Below, piece after piece: positions 16,585 through 25,809 of a stretch of DNA of 64,000 nt. Position 1 is the first letter of the stretch. The number at the start of each line of letters is the position of its first letter. The DNA comes from Actinoplanes siamensis (lineage in GTDB: Bacteria; Actinomycetota; Actinomycetes; Mycobacteriales; Micromonosporaceae): positions 62,001 to 126,000 of the forward strand of contig NZ_BOMW01000012.1 of NCBI RefSeq assembly GCF_016862395.1. Reading direction: 5' to 3'. Made by a program: the position numbers and the translations under genes. A model generated the notes under the pieces. It saw nothing but the letters and a program-made list of their open reading frames with translations, did no database searches and was not told where the DNA came from.

Positions 16585-17184
16585 CTAGCCCGCCCGCTTC
16601 TCCCGGTATTCGGCTTCCAGCTCGGAGAGACGCACGGTCCGCACATGGTCGTAGACCGGATCTTCTGCCTCACCGGCGAGTCGATGCATCAGCACGACGG
16701 CGTCACCCTGGGAGCCCTCCGGGTCCTGATCGACGATCCAGTATTCCGGAATGCCGCGATGCGCGTACCAGCTCGCCTTGTCCGTGTACTCACCGTTCGG
16801 GGAGTTCTCCGAGACGATCTCGACAACCAGCCGGAATGCCGACCCGGGGAGATTCGAGATGCCCGCCGTCTCGGCCGAGTCGTCGCCGATCACTCCAAGA
16901 TCGGGGACTCGGTTGTCCCGCGGCCGGTCTCCGCGAACTCCGGTGTCCTGGAGAACGTCGAGACCGGCCGCGAACAACATCAGCAGGAGCCGTCGAGCCA
17001 TGCGCTTATGCCAATAGGTCGACGGGGTCGTGATGAAGAGGTTTCCCTCACGCAGTTCATAACGATAGCCGCGGGGCAGGCGAGCGAGATCCTCAACGTC
17101 CAGATCTTTGATGATGGAAAGGGGGATTGATGGCTCGGTCAACACAAGCACCCTCTCAATACTTGCCCCGCGACTACCCGTCAC
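16585..17184 (-). CDS. Uma2-family (PD-(D/E)XK-like) protein
   Basis: This 199-residue protein has the Uma2/DUF820 pattern: [21 protein letters not shown], then VPDLGVI, then [11 protein letters not shown], and [17 protein letters not shown]. These positions supply the nuclease-like D, E and K residues. The biological role of the family is poorly known. The GTG at 17184 overlaps the yebC stop in GTGA, indicating coupling. A second GTG 11 codons in, preceded by GAGAGG, could be the real start. Codon use looks slightly less GC-biased than neighbours, which may indicate later acquisition. Confidence 0.82.
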   Translation of the reverse strand: MTGSRGASIERVLVLTEPSIPLSIIKDLDVEDLARLPRGYRYELREGNLFITTPSTYWHKRMARRLLLMLFAAGLDVLQDTGVRGDRPRDNRVPDLGVIGDDSAETAGISNLPGSAFRLVVEIVSENSPNGEYTDKASWYAHRGIPEYWIVDQDPEGSQGDAVVLMHRLAGEAEDPVYDHVRTVRLSELEAEYREKRAG

Positions 17185-17933
17185 GCGTCAATGAGCGCCA
17201 TCACCTCGTCCGAGACATCGAAGTTCGCGTAGATGTTCTGCACGTCGTCGCAGTCCTCGAGCGCGTCGATCAGCTTGAACACCTTGCGCGCCGGCTCCTC
17301 GTCCAGCGGCACCGTCATGGTCGGGATCAGCGACGACTCGGCCGAGTCGTAGTCGATGCCGGCGTTCTGCAGCGCGGTCCGCACCGCGACCAGGTCGGTC
17401 GGCTCGCTGACCACCTCGAACGAGTCGCCCAGGTCGTTGATCTCCTCGGCGCCCGCGTCGAGCACGGCGAGCATGACGTCGTCCTCGCTCAGCTCACCCT
17501 TGGGGACGATCACCACGCCCTTGCGGTTGAACAGGTACGACACGCTGCCGGCGTCGGCGAAGGTGCCGTTGTTGCGGGTCAGCCGGGTGCGCACCTCGGT
17601 GGCGGCACGGTTCCGGTTGTCGGTGAGGCACTCGATCAGGATGGCGACGCCGTTCGGGCCGTACCCCTCATACATAATCGTCTGCCAGTCGGCGCCGCCG
17701 GCCTCCAGACCGGAGCCGCGCTTGACCGCGCGGTCGATGTTGTCGTTCGGGACCGACGACTTCTTCGCCTTCTGGATGGCGTCGTAGAGCGTGGGGTTAC
17801 CGGCCGGGTCGCCGCCGCCGGTCCGCGCCGCGACCTCGATGTTCTTGATCAGCTTGGCGAACATCTTGCCGCGCTTGGCGTCGATGACCGCTTTCTTGTG
17901 CTTGGTCGTCGCCCACTTGGAGTGGCCGGACAT
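17181..17933 (-). CDS. yebC: YebC/PmpR-family regulator or translation factor
   Basis: This 250-residue protein begins [22 protein letters not shown]-type, the unmistakable YebC N-terminus, with [19 protein letters not shown] and [11 protein letters not shown] following. The family has been described as DNA-binding regulators and more recently as helping ribosomes at proline stretches. Which applies here is unknown. It is 15 bp downstream of pdxT on the same strand, the same order as in mycobacteria. Confidence 0.96.
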   Translation of the reverse strand: MSGHSKWATTKHKKAVIDAKRGKMFAKLIKNIEVAARTGGGDPAGNPTLYDAIQKAKKSSVPNDNIDRAVKRGSGLEAGGADWQTIMYEGYGPNGVAILIECLTDNRNRAATEVRTRLTRNNGTFADAGSVSYLFNRKGVVIVPKGELSEDDVMLAVLDAGAEEINDLGDSFEVVSEPTDLVAVRTALQNAGIDYDSAESSLIPTMTVPLDEEPARKVFKLIDALEDCDDVQNIYANFDVSDEVMALIDA

Positions 17934-17948
17934 GCGTAACCTCCGTGT

Positions 17949-18554
17949 CTACCGTGCGGGTGCGGCCTGGCGGACCATCTCGACGAAGTACCGGTGGACT
18001 CGAAGGTCGCCGGTCAGCTCCGGGTGGAAAGCCGTGGCGAGCAGGTTCCCCTGCCGAACGGCCACAATCCTACCGGCGGCGGGACCGGAGGCCACGCGCC
18101 CCAGCACCCGCACGTCGGGGCCGACCTGCTCGACCCACGGAGCCCGGATGAAGACGGCGTGGAAATCGCCGCCCTCGATGCCCTCGATCCCGACGGCGGC
18201 CTCGAACGAGTCGACCTGCCGGCCGAAGGCGTTGCGCCGGACGGTCATCTCGATCCCCTGGAAGGACTCCTGGTCGGGACGCCCGTCCAGCACCGTGGTC
18301 GCCAGCATGATCATGCCGGCGCAGGAACCGTACACCGGCATGCCGTCCGCGATCCGCTTCCGGATCGGGTCGAGCAAGCCGAAGGTGATCGCCAGATTGC
18401 TCATCGTCGTGGACTCGCCGCCGGGGATCACCAGCGCGTCGACATCGGTCAGCTCCTCGGGTCGCCGCACCGGGCGCGCCAGCACGTCCGATTCGGCCAG
18501 GGCGGACAGATGTTCTCGCACGTCGCCCTGCAGGGCCAGCACTCCGATGTTCAC
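17949..18554 (-). CDS. pdxT: Pyridoxal 5'-phosphate synthase glutaminase subunit PdxT
   Basis: This 201-residue class I glutamine amidotransferase releases ammonia for PdxS. The catalytic cysteine is in [10 protein letters not shown], the oxyanion segment is [10 protein letters not shown], and the His-Glu pair is in [10 protein letters not shown]. It is in the cytoplasm as a PdxS12-PdxT12 complex. The GTG start lacks a ribosome binding site and lies 7 nt after TAGAGT, so it is probably leaderless. It is divergent from pdxS rather than downstream of it. Confidence 0.96.
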   Translation of the reverse strand: MNIGVLALQGDVREHLSALAESDVLARPVRRPEELTDVDALVIPGGESTTMSNLAITFGLLDPIRKRIADGMPVYGSCAGMIMLATTVLDGRPDQESFQGIEMTVRRNAFGRQVDSFEAAVGIEGIEGGDFHAVFIRAPWVEQVGPDVRVLGRVASGPAAGRIVAVRQGNLLATAFHPELTGDLRVHRYFVEMVRQAAPAR

Positions 18555-18561
18555 ATCGCCA

Positions 18562-18567
18562 ACTCTA
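18562..18567 (-). promoter_or_regulatory. pdxT: -10 hexamer TAGAGT, leaderless start of pdxT
   Basis: On the minus strand TAGAGT, seven nucleotides, then the GTG at 18554. The 160-bp region to pdxS holds both divergent promoters. No MocR-type (PdxR) regulator gene is adjacent. Confidence 0.5.
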
Positions 18568-18715
18568 GGACGACGATCCCGGCTGACCGGCAGGGGTGTG
18601 CCGGGGCGTCCGGCGGCCTCGGGCCGGAGCAGGCCACCAGGGGGGCGATTGGCTATCGAGGCCGCCGCGGTCCGTTCCTACGATCGCCTCACCGAAACCG
18701 CGCACGAGGAGTCGT

Positions 18716-19612
18716 ATGTCTGAGAACCAGCCCGCCGTCGGAACCGCCCGCGTCAAGCGCGGCATGGCGGAGATGCTCAAGGGCGGCGTGATCATGGATG
18801 TCGTCACCCCCGAGCAGGCAAAGATCGCCGAGGATGCCGGCGCCGTCGCCGTCATGGCCCTGGAGCGGGTGCCGGCCGACATCCGGGCGCAGGGCGGCGT
18901 GTCCCGGATGTCCGACCCCGACATGATCGACGGCATCGTGAACGCCGTCTCCATCCCGGTGATGGCCAAGGTCCGGATCGGCCACTTCGTCGAGGCCCAG
19001 GTACTGCAGTCGCTGGGGGTCGACTACATCGACGAGTCCGAGGTGCTGACCCCCGCCGACTACGCCAACCACATCGACAAGTGGCGGTTCACCGTGCCGT
19101 TCGTCTGCGGCGCGACCAACCTGGGCGAGGCGCTGCGGCGGATCACCGAGGGCGCCGCGATGATCCGGTCGAAGGGCGAGGCGGGCACCGGCGACGTCTC
19201 CAACGCCACCACCCACATGCGGAAGATCCGCGGCGAGATCCGCCGGCTGCAGACCCTGCCGGAGGACGAGCTGTTCGTCGCCGCCAAGGAGCTGCAGGCG
19301 CCGTACGAGCTGGTCAAGGAGGTCGCCGAGGCGGGCAAGCTGCCGGTCGTGCTGTTCACCGCGGGCGGCATCGCCACCCCGGCGGACGCCGCCATGATGA
19401 TGCAGCTGGGCGCCGAGGGCGTCTTCGTCGGCTCGGGCATCTTCAAGTCCGGCAACCCGGCGCAGCGGGCCGCCGCGATCGTCAAGGCCACCACGTTCCA
19501 CGACGACCCCGACGTGATCGCCAAGGTGTCCCGCGGCCTCGGCGAGGCCATGGTGGGCATCAACGTCGACGAGATCCCGCAGCCGCACCGGCTGGCCGAG
19601 CGCGGCTGGTAG
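18716..19612 (+). CDS. pdxS: Pyridoxal 5'-phosphate synthase subunit PdxS
   Basis: The ATG at 18716 follows GAGGAG and gives the normal 298 residues beginning [20 protein letters not shown]. PdxS condenses ribose 5-phosphate, glyceraldehyde 3-phosphate and ammonia to PLP. The barrel signatures [50 protein letters not shown] and GSGIFKS are intact. It is divergent from its partner pdxT. A perfect 22-bp palindrome follows the stop. Confidence 0.98.
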   Translation: MSENQPAVGTARVKRGMAEMLKGGVIMDVVTPEQAKIAEDAGAVAVMALERVPADIRAQGGVSRMSDPDMIDGIVNAVSIPVMAKVRIGHFVEAQVLQSLGVDYIDESEVLTPADYANHIDKWRFTVPFVCGATNLGEALRRITEGAAMIRSKGEAGTGDVSNATTHMRKIRGEIRRLQTLPEDELFVAAKELQAPYELVKEVAEAGKLPVVLFTAGGIATPADAAMMMQLGAEGVFVGSGIFKSGNPAQRAAAIVKATTFHDDPDVIAKVSRGLGEAMVGINVDEIPQPHRLAERGW

Positions 19613-19627
19613 GCGGACCGGGGCGAC

Positions 19628-19649
19628 GGGCCGCCCGCGCGGGCGGCCC
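19628..19649. terminator. Perfect palindrome between convergent pdxS and the next gene
   Basis: A 22-bp self-complementary GC-only sequence lies in the 44-bp gap between the two stop codons. It can form a hairpin on both transcripts. It lacks T tracts. Confidence 0.6.
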
Positions 19650-19656
19650 GGCCCGG

Positions 19657-20190
19657 TCAGACCGAACGGACCGGGAGCGGCGCCTCCGGAGCCGGGGCGG
19701 GCCCCGGCAGCGGGGGCATCACCGGTTCCACGATGTCGAAGTAGCGGGGCCGCGGGTACCGTCCGGGCAGCCGCAGCACCCGGACCAGCTTGCGCCGCCG
19801 CGCGGTCAACGCGTCCCGGACCAGGTCGGTGTGCACCTGCCGGGCCAGCACCACCCGGCGGCTGCTGGCGATCAGCGTGCGCGCCGCCGGGTCGTCCGGG
19901 TCCAGCTCGATCTGCTGCAGCTGCCGGGTGAGGTCGTTCTCCGCGGACTCGCGCTCGTCCGGCTCCGCGTCCAGGGCCAGCCGGGCCGCGGCGTAGAGCT
20001 CGACGGAGTCGTTCCGCTCGGCGACCACGGCGGCGGCGGCCGCCCGGCGCACCAGGTGTGCGTCCAGGGCGCGCTCGGCGGACTGGGCGCGGGCGTGCAC
20101 CCGCTCCACCCGCTGGGCGGTCCAGCCGAGGTACGCCGAGAAGATCGCGGCCAGCACGACGACACCCACCACCCACCACATGCCGGGCAT
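19657..20190 (-). CDS. Hypothetical single-pass membrane protein downstream of pimA
   Basis: This 177-residue protein has an N-terminal membrane helix (MWWVVGVVVLAAIFSAYLGW) and a long charged, probably helical cytoplasmic part (QRVERVHARAQSAERALDAHL, repeated Ala/Arg/Glu), ending in a proline-rich tail. I do not recognise a catalytic motif. The corresponding position in mycobacteria holds a membrane/NUDIX protein, but I see no NUDIX box here. It begins 43 bp after the pimA stop and probably belongs to the PIM operon. The start is the first of two close ATGs. Confidence 0.7.
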   Translation of the reverse strand: MPGMWWVVGVVVLAAIFSAYLGWTAQRVERVHARAQSAERALDAHLVRRAAAAAVVAERNDSVELYAAARLALDAEPDERESAENDLTRQLQQIELDPDDPAARTLIASSRRVVLARQVHTDLVRDALTARRRKLVRVLRLPGRYPRPRYFDIVEPVMPPLPGPAPAPEAPLPVRSV

Positions 20191-20233
20191 CGTAGTGCCG
20201 AAATGCGTCGGACCGTCACCTGGCCCGAGCCGA

Positions 20234-21370
20234 TCAGGCCCCGTCGTCGTCGAAGACCCGCCCGTCGGTGGCCTCGATCGCCGTCCGGTAGACCTCGAGA
20301 ACCCGGGCGGCCACACTCGGCCAGTCGAACGTGCCGACCACCTGACGGGCACAGGAGGCCAGGTCAGCGCGCCGGGCCGGGTCGTCGAGCAGCTCGCCGA
20401 GCAGCGTGGTGAGCGCGCCGGCGTCGCCGTTGGGGAACAGCGCGCCGGCTCGGCCACCGTCCAATACCCGACGGAACGCGTCCAGGTCGCTGGCCGCGAT
20501 CGTGGCGCCGGCCGCCATCGCCTCGGTGAGGATCATGCCGAAGCTCTCCCCGCCGGTGTTCGGCGCCACGTACACGTCGACGCTGCGCAGCATGCGCGCC
20601 TTGTCCGGCTCGCTGACCAGGCCCAGGAACTCGACCCGGGAGTGCAGGTCGGGCGGGATCCGGCCGTACAGCTCGTCCCGGTCGCCCGGACCGGCCACCA
20701 GCAGCCGCAGTTGCCGGCGGTCGCGGGCGAGCGCGACGAACGCCGTACGCAGCAGGGGGAAGCCCTTGCGCGGCTCGGTGAAACGGCCGAGGAAACCGAG
20801 AGCGCCGCCTTCCCCGGGCCAGCCCGGCAGCGCGGCCGCCGTGGCGAACTTGCGCACCGCGACCCCGTTCGGGATCTCCACGGCGCCGCCGCCCAGGTGC
20901 TCCACCTGGACCTTGCGGGCGAGTTCGCTGACCGCGATGCGCGCGGTGATCTTCTCCAGCACCGGCTGCAGGAAGTTCTGCGCGGCGGAGAGCGCCCGGG
21001 AACGCGTCATCGCGGTGTGGAAGGTCGCCACCACCGGGCCGCGCGCGGAGAGCACGGCGAGCAGCGAGAGGCTGGGCGTGAGCGGCTCGTGCACGTGCAG
21101 CACGTCGAACTCGCCGCGGGCCAGCCAGCGGCGCACCCGGGCGGTGGAGACCGGGCCGAACGCGATCCGGGCGACCGATCCGTTGTACGGCAGCGGCACC
21201 GCCCGCCCGGCCGGCACCAGGTACGCCGGCAGCTCGGCGTCCTCGTCCGCGGGCGCCAGCACGCTCACGTGGTGGCCCAGCCCGATCAGCGCCTCGGCCA
21301 GGTCCATGATGTGGTTCTGCACACCGCCCGGGACGTCGAACGAATACGGCGAGACGATCCCGATCCGCAC
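20234..21370 (-). CDS. pimA: Phosphatidylinositol alpha-mannosyltransferase PimA (GT4)
   Basis: This 378-residue GT-B enzyme transfers mannose from GDP-mannose to phosphatidylinositol at the inner face of the membrane. The acceptor-side glycine loop PGGVQNHIMDLAEAL follows MRIGIVSPYSFDV. The nucleotide-binding EX7E motif appears as GESFGMILTEAMAAG. Its place in pgsA-patA-pimA is diagnostic. It starts 10 bp after the patA stop. Confidence 0.94.
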   Translation of the reverse strand: MRIGIVSPYSFDVPGGVQNHIMDLAEALIGLGHHVSVLAPADEDAELPAYLVPAGRAVPLPYNGSVARIAFGPVSTARVRRWLARGEFDVLHVHEPLTPSLSLLAVLSARGPVVATFHTAMTRSRALSAAQNFLQPVLEKITARIAVSELARKVQVEHLGGGAVEIPNGVAVRKFATAAALPGWPGEGGALGFLGRFTEPRKGFPLLRTAFVALARDRRQLRLLVAGPGDRDELYGRIPPDLHSRVEFLGLVSEPDKARMLRSVDVYVAPNTGGESFGMILTEAMAAGATIAASDLDAFRRVLDGGRAGALFPNGDAGALTTLLGELLDDPARRADLASCARQVVGTFDWPSVAARVLEVYRTAIEATDGRVFDDDGA

Positions 21371-21380
21371 CTGGAGCCCC

Positions 21381-22247
21381 CTAGATCCAGAGTTTCTGGA
21401 GCATGTGCCAGTCCTGCGGGTGGCCGGCGATGCCGATCTCGAAGGCGTCGGCCACCAGCTGGGTGGTGCGCTTGACCCGCTCGTCGAGCGGCCCGTCCTG
21501 CGGCGGGGTGATCCGGCGCAGCACCGCCTCGACGCCGGTCGGCGAATACCACATGTCGACCGCGTACATCGGGGCGCCGGTGCGCAGCGCGAGGATCGCC
21601 GGGCCGGCCGGCATCCGGGTCCGCCCGCCGAAGAACCGCACCTCGACCCCGTTGCGGGAGAGGTCCCGGTCGGCCAGCAGCGGCACCACCCAGCCCTGCT
21701 GCAGGTGCTCGGTCAGCACGTCGAGCGGCGCCCGGCCGCCGCCGGTGAGCGGGAGCACCCGCATGCCCAGGCTCTCCCGGTAGTCCAGGAACTTCCGGTA
21801 GACCGCCTCCGGCCTGAGCCGCTCGGCCACGGTGATCATCGGCCAGCCGTTGGCGACCACCCAGGCGGCGGCCGCGTCCCAGTTGGCCACGTGTGGCAGG
21901 GCCAGGACCATGCCGTTGCCCTCGGCGATCACGCTCTTCATCTCGTCGAAGCAGTCCGGCCGCATGTGGAAGTCGGCCAGGTTCTGCTCGCGGGACCGCG
22001 ACGGCAGGCGGAACGCCTCCATCCAGTACCGGGCGTACGACCGCAGCCCGTCCCGGACCAGCGTCTCCGGCATGTCCGGGCCGACCACCTGCTGGTAGTT
22101 GCGGCGCAGCCGCTGGGTACCCGGGCCGTTGCCCTTCCACGCCCGGTCGGCGCCCCGGGTGAACAGCGCCCGAGCCACCGGCAGCGGCATCGCGCGGACC
22201 AGGCGCCACCCGGCCGAGTAGCCGAGCGTGAGCAGTTGGTCCCTCAC
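21381..22247 (-). CDS. patA: Phosphatidylinositol mannoside acyltransferase (PatA type)
   Basis: This 288-residue member of the lauroyl/lysophospholipid acyltransferase family adds an acyl chain to the mannose of PIM. The HX4D active site reads LPHVANWDAAAAW. The later segment GWVVPLLADRDLSRNGVEV and FFGGRTRMPAGPAILALR fit the LpxL-like fold. It overlaps the pgsA stop by 4 bp and is followed by pimA, the standard order. Confidence 0.92.
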   Translation of the reverse strand: MRDQLLTLGYSAGWRLVRAMPLPVARALFTRGADRAWKGNGPGTQRLRRNYQQVVGPDMPETLVRDGLRSYARYWMEAFRLPSRSREQNLADFHMRPDCFDEMKSVIAEGNGMVLALPHVANWDAAAAWVVANGWPMITVAERLRPEAVYRKFLDYRESLGMRVLPLTGGGRAPLDVLTEHLQQGWVVPLLADRDLSRNGVEVRFFGGRTRMPAGPAILALRTGAPMYAVDMWYSPTGVEAVLRRITPPQDGPLDERVKRTTQLVADAFEIGIAGHPQDWHMLQKLWI

Positions 22248-22864
22248 GCGACCGGGGCCTTGGGCTCGGTGTTGCGCGCGTGGATCAGCCGCTGGAAGAC
22301 GGTGAACACGGAGAGCACGGCGAGCACCCAGAGCGCGGCCGGCAGCCCCCAGTCCAGGCCCGCGGCGCCGAGCAGGCCGCCAACGCCCACAATGATCAGA
22401 CGTTCCAGGCGCTCGGCGATGCCGACGTCGGCGTTCAGGCCCAGCGACTGGGCCCGCGCCTTCACGTACGACACGACCTGGCCGGCGGCGAGGCAGATCA
22501 GCGCGGCCGGCACGCCGCCGTACGGGTTGCCCTCGGTGGCCAGGTAGTACACGACAGCGCCGAACACCGCGCCGTCGGCTATCCGGTCCATCGAGGAGTC
22601 GAGGAGCGCTCCGAATCTGCTGGAACTACCGCGAAGGCGGGCCATTGTGCCGTCGAGCACATCGGTGAGAGCACAGGCGGTTACGATCACGGTGCCCCAG
22701 AAGAGCTGACCTTGCGCACCGAAGTACGAACCGATCAGCACCCCCACGGTGCCCGCGATGGTGACGGCGTCCGGTGAGACGCCGAGCCGGAGTAGGAAAC
22801 GTGCGACCGGGTTGACGCCGTACGAGACGACGGCACGGGCCGTTACTTGGACGATCTTTGCCAT
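22244..22864 (-). CDS. pgsA: Phosphatidylinositol (phosphate) synthase, CDP-alcohol phosphatidyltransferase
   Basis: The ATG at 22864 gives 206 residues starting MAKIVQVTARAVVSYGVNP. The CDP-alcohol motif D-X2-DG-X2-AR-X8-G-X3-D-X3-D is complete, from DVLDGTMARLRG to ALLDSSMDRIAD. About six membrane helices surround it. It makes the PI precursor for the PIM lipids built by the next two genes. Upstream in most actinobacteria are the HIT protein and thrS; here an unrelated divergent GTPase gene intervenes. Confidence 0.95.
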   Translation of the reverse strand: MAKIVQVTARAVVSYGVNPVARFLLRLGVSPDAVTIAGTVGVLIGSYFGAQGQLFWGTVIVTACALTDVLDGTMARLRGSSSRFGALLDSSMDRIADGAVFGAVVYYLATEGNPYGGVPAALICLAAGQVVSYVKARAQSLGLNADVGIAERLERLIIVGVGGLLGAAGLDWGLPAALWVLAVLSVFTVFQRLIHARNTEPKAPVA

Positions 22865-23040
22865 GGCCGTCCCACCATATCGGCGTCCACCTGGTGGCGG
22901 TACGGCTCGCCCCCTCGTTGGCCGGATCGTCACCATCCGGCATCCTCTGGTGGCTTCCGGTCCTTGCGACCGGGACAGCCCCGGGTGTGGGATTTGAAGA
23001 ACAGCGGCGTAACAAACCGGAAACGACAGGAGCGCTCGGC

Positions 23041-25200
23041 ATGGCGCAGAAGACTTCGGAGAAGGGGCTCGCCGGCGCGGCCGCGCCGGTGGTGACAGAG
23101 CCCGGCAGAGTACGCAACGTGGTGCTGGTGGGTCACTCCGGCGCCGGGAAGACGACGCTGGTGGAGGCGCTGCTCGCGGCCACCGGGACGATCCCGCGCG
23201 CCGGCGCCGTGGCGGACGGCACCACGGTCACCGACCACGACCCGGCGGCGGTGCGGCAGCAACGCTCGGTGGCGCTGTCCTGCGCCCCGATCCTCCACCA
23301 GGACGTCAAGATCAACCTATTGGACACCCCCGGCTACGCCGACTTCGTCGGTGAGCTGCGGGCCGGGCTACGCGCGGCGGACGCGGCGCTGTTCGTGGTG
23401 TCCGCGGTGGACGGGGTGGACGACGCCACCGCCGCGCTGTGGGAGGAGTGCGCCGCGGTCGGCATGCCGCGGGCCGTGGCGATCACCCGGCTGGACCACC
23501 CGCGCGCCGATTACGACCAGACGCTGCAGGACTGCCAGGACGCCTTCGGCGAGAACGTGATGCCCACCCACCAGCCGATGCTCGGCGACGACGGCCAGTC
23601 GACCGTCGGACTGATCGGCCTCATCTCGCTCCGGGTCCTGGACTACTCGAAGGGTTACCCGCCCACCGTCGGCGAGGCGGAGCCGGAGCACCTGAACCCG
23701 ATCGCCGACGACCGCAACCAGCTCATCGAGGGGATCATCGCGGAGAGCGAGGACGAGACCCTGATGGACCGGTACGTCGCCGGTGAGCTGATCTCCACCG
23801 ACGCGCTGATCCCGGACCTGGAGAAGGCGGTCGCCCGGGGCAACTTCTACCCGGTCGTGCCGGTCTGCGCGGCCACCGGCGTCGGGCTGGACGCGCTGCT
23901 GGACGGCCTGGTCAACGCCGCGCCGTCACCGCTTGCGCACGACCTGCCGGTGGTCACCGGCGTGGACGGCTCGCCGCGCCCGCCGCTGACCTGCGACCCG
24001 GACGGGCCGCTGGTCGCCGAGGTGGTGCGCACCACGATCGACCGGCACGTCGGCCGGGTCTCGCTGGTCCGGGTCTTCTCCGGCACCCTGCGCCCGGACC
24101 AGACGCTGCACGTCTCCGGGCACGGCCTGGCCGAGCGCGGCCACCCGGACCACGACGCCGACGAGCGGGTCGCGCACATCTACACGCCGCTCGGCGCCAC
24201 GCTGCGCGAGGTCCCGCAGTGCGTCGCCGGGGACCTGTGCGCGATCACCAAGTCCGGCTCGGCCGAGACCGGGGACACGCTGTCCGGCAAGGACGACCCG
24301 ATGCTGATGGAGCCCTGGTCGATGCCGGAGCCGCTGCTGCCCATCGCGGTGGTGGCCAAGACCCGGTCGGACGAGGACGCGCTGGCCAAGAACCTGGCCC
24401 GGCTGGTGGCCGGCGACCCGACGCTGCGCCTGGAGCGCAACCCCGACACCCACCAGCTGGTGCTCTGGACGATGGGCGAGTCGCACGCCGACGTGGTGCT
24501 GGACCGGCTCCGCGCCGGTGGCGTCGAGCTGGACACCGAGCCGGTGAAGGTGGCGCTGCGGGAGACCTTCGGCGCCGCGGCCAAGGGGCACGGCCGGCAC
24601 GTCAAGCAGTCCGGCGGCCACGGGCAGTACGCGATCTGCGACCTCGAGATCGAGCCGCTGCCCCGCGGCGGCGGCTTCGAGTTCGTGGACAAGGTGGTCG
24701 GCGGCGCGGTGCCGCACAACTACATCCCGTCGGTGGAGAAGGGCGTGCGGGCCCAGCTGGAGAAGGGCATCGTGGCCGGTTACCCGGTCGTCGACCTGAA
24801 GGTCACGCTCGTCGACGGCAAGGCGCACAGCGTGGACTCCTCGGACGCCGCGTTCCAGACCGCCGGCGCGCTCGCGCTGCGTGAGGCGGCGGCCGCGGGT
24901 CAGATGACGCTGCTGGAGCCGGTGGACGAGATCGTGGTGCGGGTGCCGGACACCTACGTCGGCGCGGTGATGAGCGACCTGTCCGGCCGGCGGGGCCGGC
25001 CGCTGGGCACCGACACCGCGGACGACGGCGGGCACAGCCTGGTGCGGGCCGAGGTGCCGGCGATCGAGCTGGTCCGGTACGCCGTGGAGCTGCGCGCGCT
25101 GTCCTCCGGGGCGGGCACGTTCACCCGCTCCTACCTGCGGCACGAGCCGATGCCCGCGCACCTGGCCGAGGCGGTCAAGAAGGAGCACGCCGTCAGATAG
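23041..25200 (+). CDS. EF-G-like GTPase (FusA2 type)
   Basis: This 719-residue protein has the domain plan of elongation factor G. G1 is GHSGAGKTTLVEAL and G3 is LLDTPGYADF. The G4 motif is ITRLDH instead of NKXD. Domain IV/V features SGGHGQYAICDLEIEPL and SGRRGRPLGT follow. These changes place it with the EF-G-like proteins of actinobacteria rather than canonical EF-G, and its role is uncertain. The ATG at 23041 has AGGAG upstream. It interrupts the usual thrS-HIT-pgsA series. Confidence 0.93.
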   Translation: MAQKTSEKGLAGAAAPVVTEPGRVRNVVLVGHSGAGKTTLVEALLAATGTIPRAGAVADGTTVTDHDPAAVRQQRSVALSCAPILHQDVKINLLDTPGYADFVGELRAGLRAADAALFVVSAVDGVDDATAALWEECAAVGMPRAVAITRLDHPRADYDQTLQDCQDAFGENVMPTHQPMLGDDGQSTVGLIGLISLRVLDYSKGYPPTVGEAEPEHLNPIADDRNQLIEGIIAESEDETLMDRYVAGELISTDALIPDLEKAVARGNFYPVVPVCAATGVGLDALLDGLVNAAPSPLAHDLPVVTGVDGSPRPPLTCDPDGPLVAEVVRTTIDRHVGRVSLVRVFSGTLRPDQTLHVSGHGLAERGHPDHDADERVAHIYTPLGATLREVPQCVAGDLCAITKSGSAETGDTLSGKDDPMLMEPWSMPEPLLPIAVVAKTRSDEDALAKNLARLVAGDPTLRLERNPDTHQLVLWTMGESHADVVLDRLRAGGVELDTEPVKVALRETFGAAAKGHGRHVKQSGGHGQYAICDLEIEPLPRGGGFEFVDKVVGGAVPHNYIPSVEKGVRAQLEKGIVAGYPVVDLKVTLVDGKAHSVDSSDAAFQTAGALALREAAAAGQMTLLEPVDEIVVRVPDTYVGAVMSDLSGRRGRPLGTDTADDGGHSLVRAEVPAIELVRYAVELRALSSGAGTFTRSYLRHEPMPAHLAEAVKKEHAVR

Positions 25201-25498
25201 CTATCGCGTTGGCCGCCTCGTGCATCGGCGCGAGGACCTTGTCGATGACCCGCTCCTTCCGCGGGTGGAACTTCAGGGTCCGCATGCCGTAGTCGCGGAA
25301 GGCGATGGCGAGGCGGCCACCCGGCACCATGTCCTTGACCTGCGCGGCGTCGCCGAGCAGCGCCACCCGCCCGGACCACCAGGACGGCAGCTCCACCTGG
25401 CTCACCGAGTCGAAGAGAAGTCCGGCGCCTGATCCATCGCGGCCAGGAACTCGTCGCAGCGCCAGCCCTGGCCGGCGGATGTACGCGCCCAGGTGGCG
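25193..25498 (-). pseudogene. Remnant of a FAD-dependent monooxygenase (C-terminal part, frameshifted)
   Basis: Two frames together give a flavin monooxygenase C-terminal part: GQGWRCDEFLAAMDQAPDF in one frame, then FDSVSQVELPSWWSGRVALLGDAA in the next. This shows a single-base frameshift near 25413-25423. After the GDAA motif the usual substrate-side residues are missing before a typical ending (AANAIAI). The N-terminal Rossmann part is absent. The remnant meets a truncated TetR gene head to head at about 25500, and its stop overlaps the EF-G-like gene by 8 bp. Confidence 0.72.
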
Positions 25499-25499
25499 C

Positions 25500-25800
25500 G
25501 GCGGCGTCAAGGCGCTGCTGGAGAAGGGGTACGCCCGGACCACCGCGCGCGACATCGTGGCGCTCTCCGGGACCAACCTGGCCTCGATCGGCTATCACTA
25601 CGGGTCCACCGAGGCGCTGATGACCGCCGCGATGCTGAGCGCGATGGAGGACTGGGGCGACACCGTGGGCCGGGCGCTGGGCGGGCCGGGCGCCGGTGAC
25701 GACCCGATGCTCGACTTCTGGCGGCGGGTGATCCGGTCCATCCAGACCGACCGGGCGCTCTGGCTGGCCAGCATCGAGGTGCTGACGGCGGAGGACGTCG
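25500..25800 (+). pseudogene. Remnant of a TetR-family regulator
   Basis: The reading frame gives KALLEKGYARTTARDIVALS, then TNLASIGYHYGSTEALM, the classic TetR helix-turn-helix, and a C-terminal start with WRRVIRSIQTDRALWLASIEVL. No start codon or first helix precedes it; the reading frame enters from unrelated sequence. The other end breaks off against the HIT gene. TetR regulators are often divergent from flavin monooxygenases, so this and the preceding remnant look like a decayed pair. Confidence 0.72.
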
Positions 25801-25809
25801 TCGCCGGGA

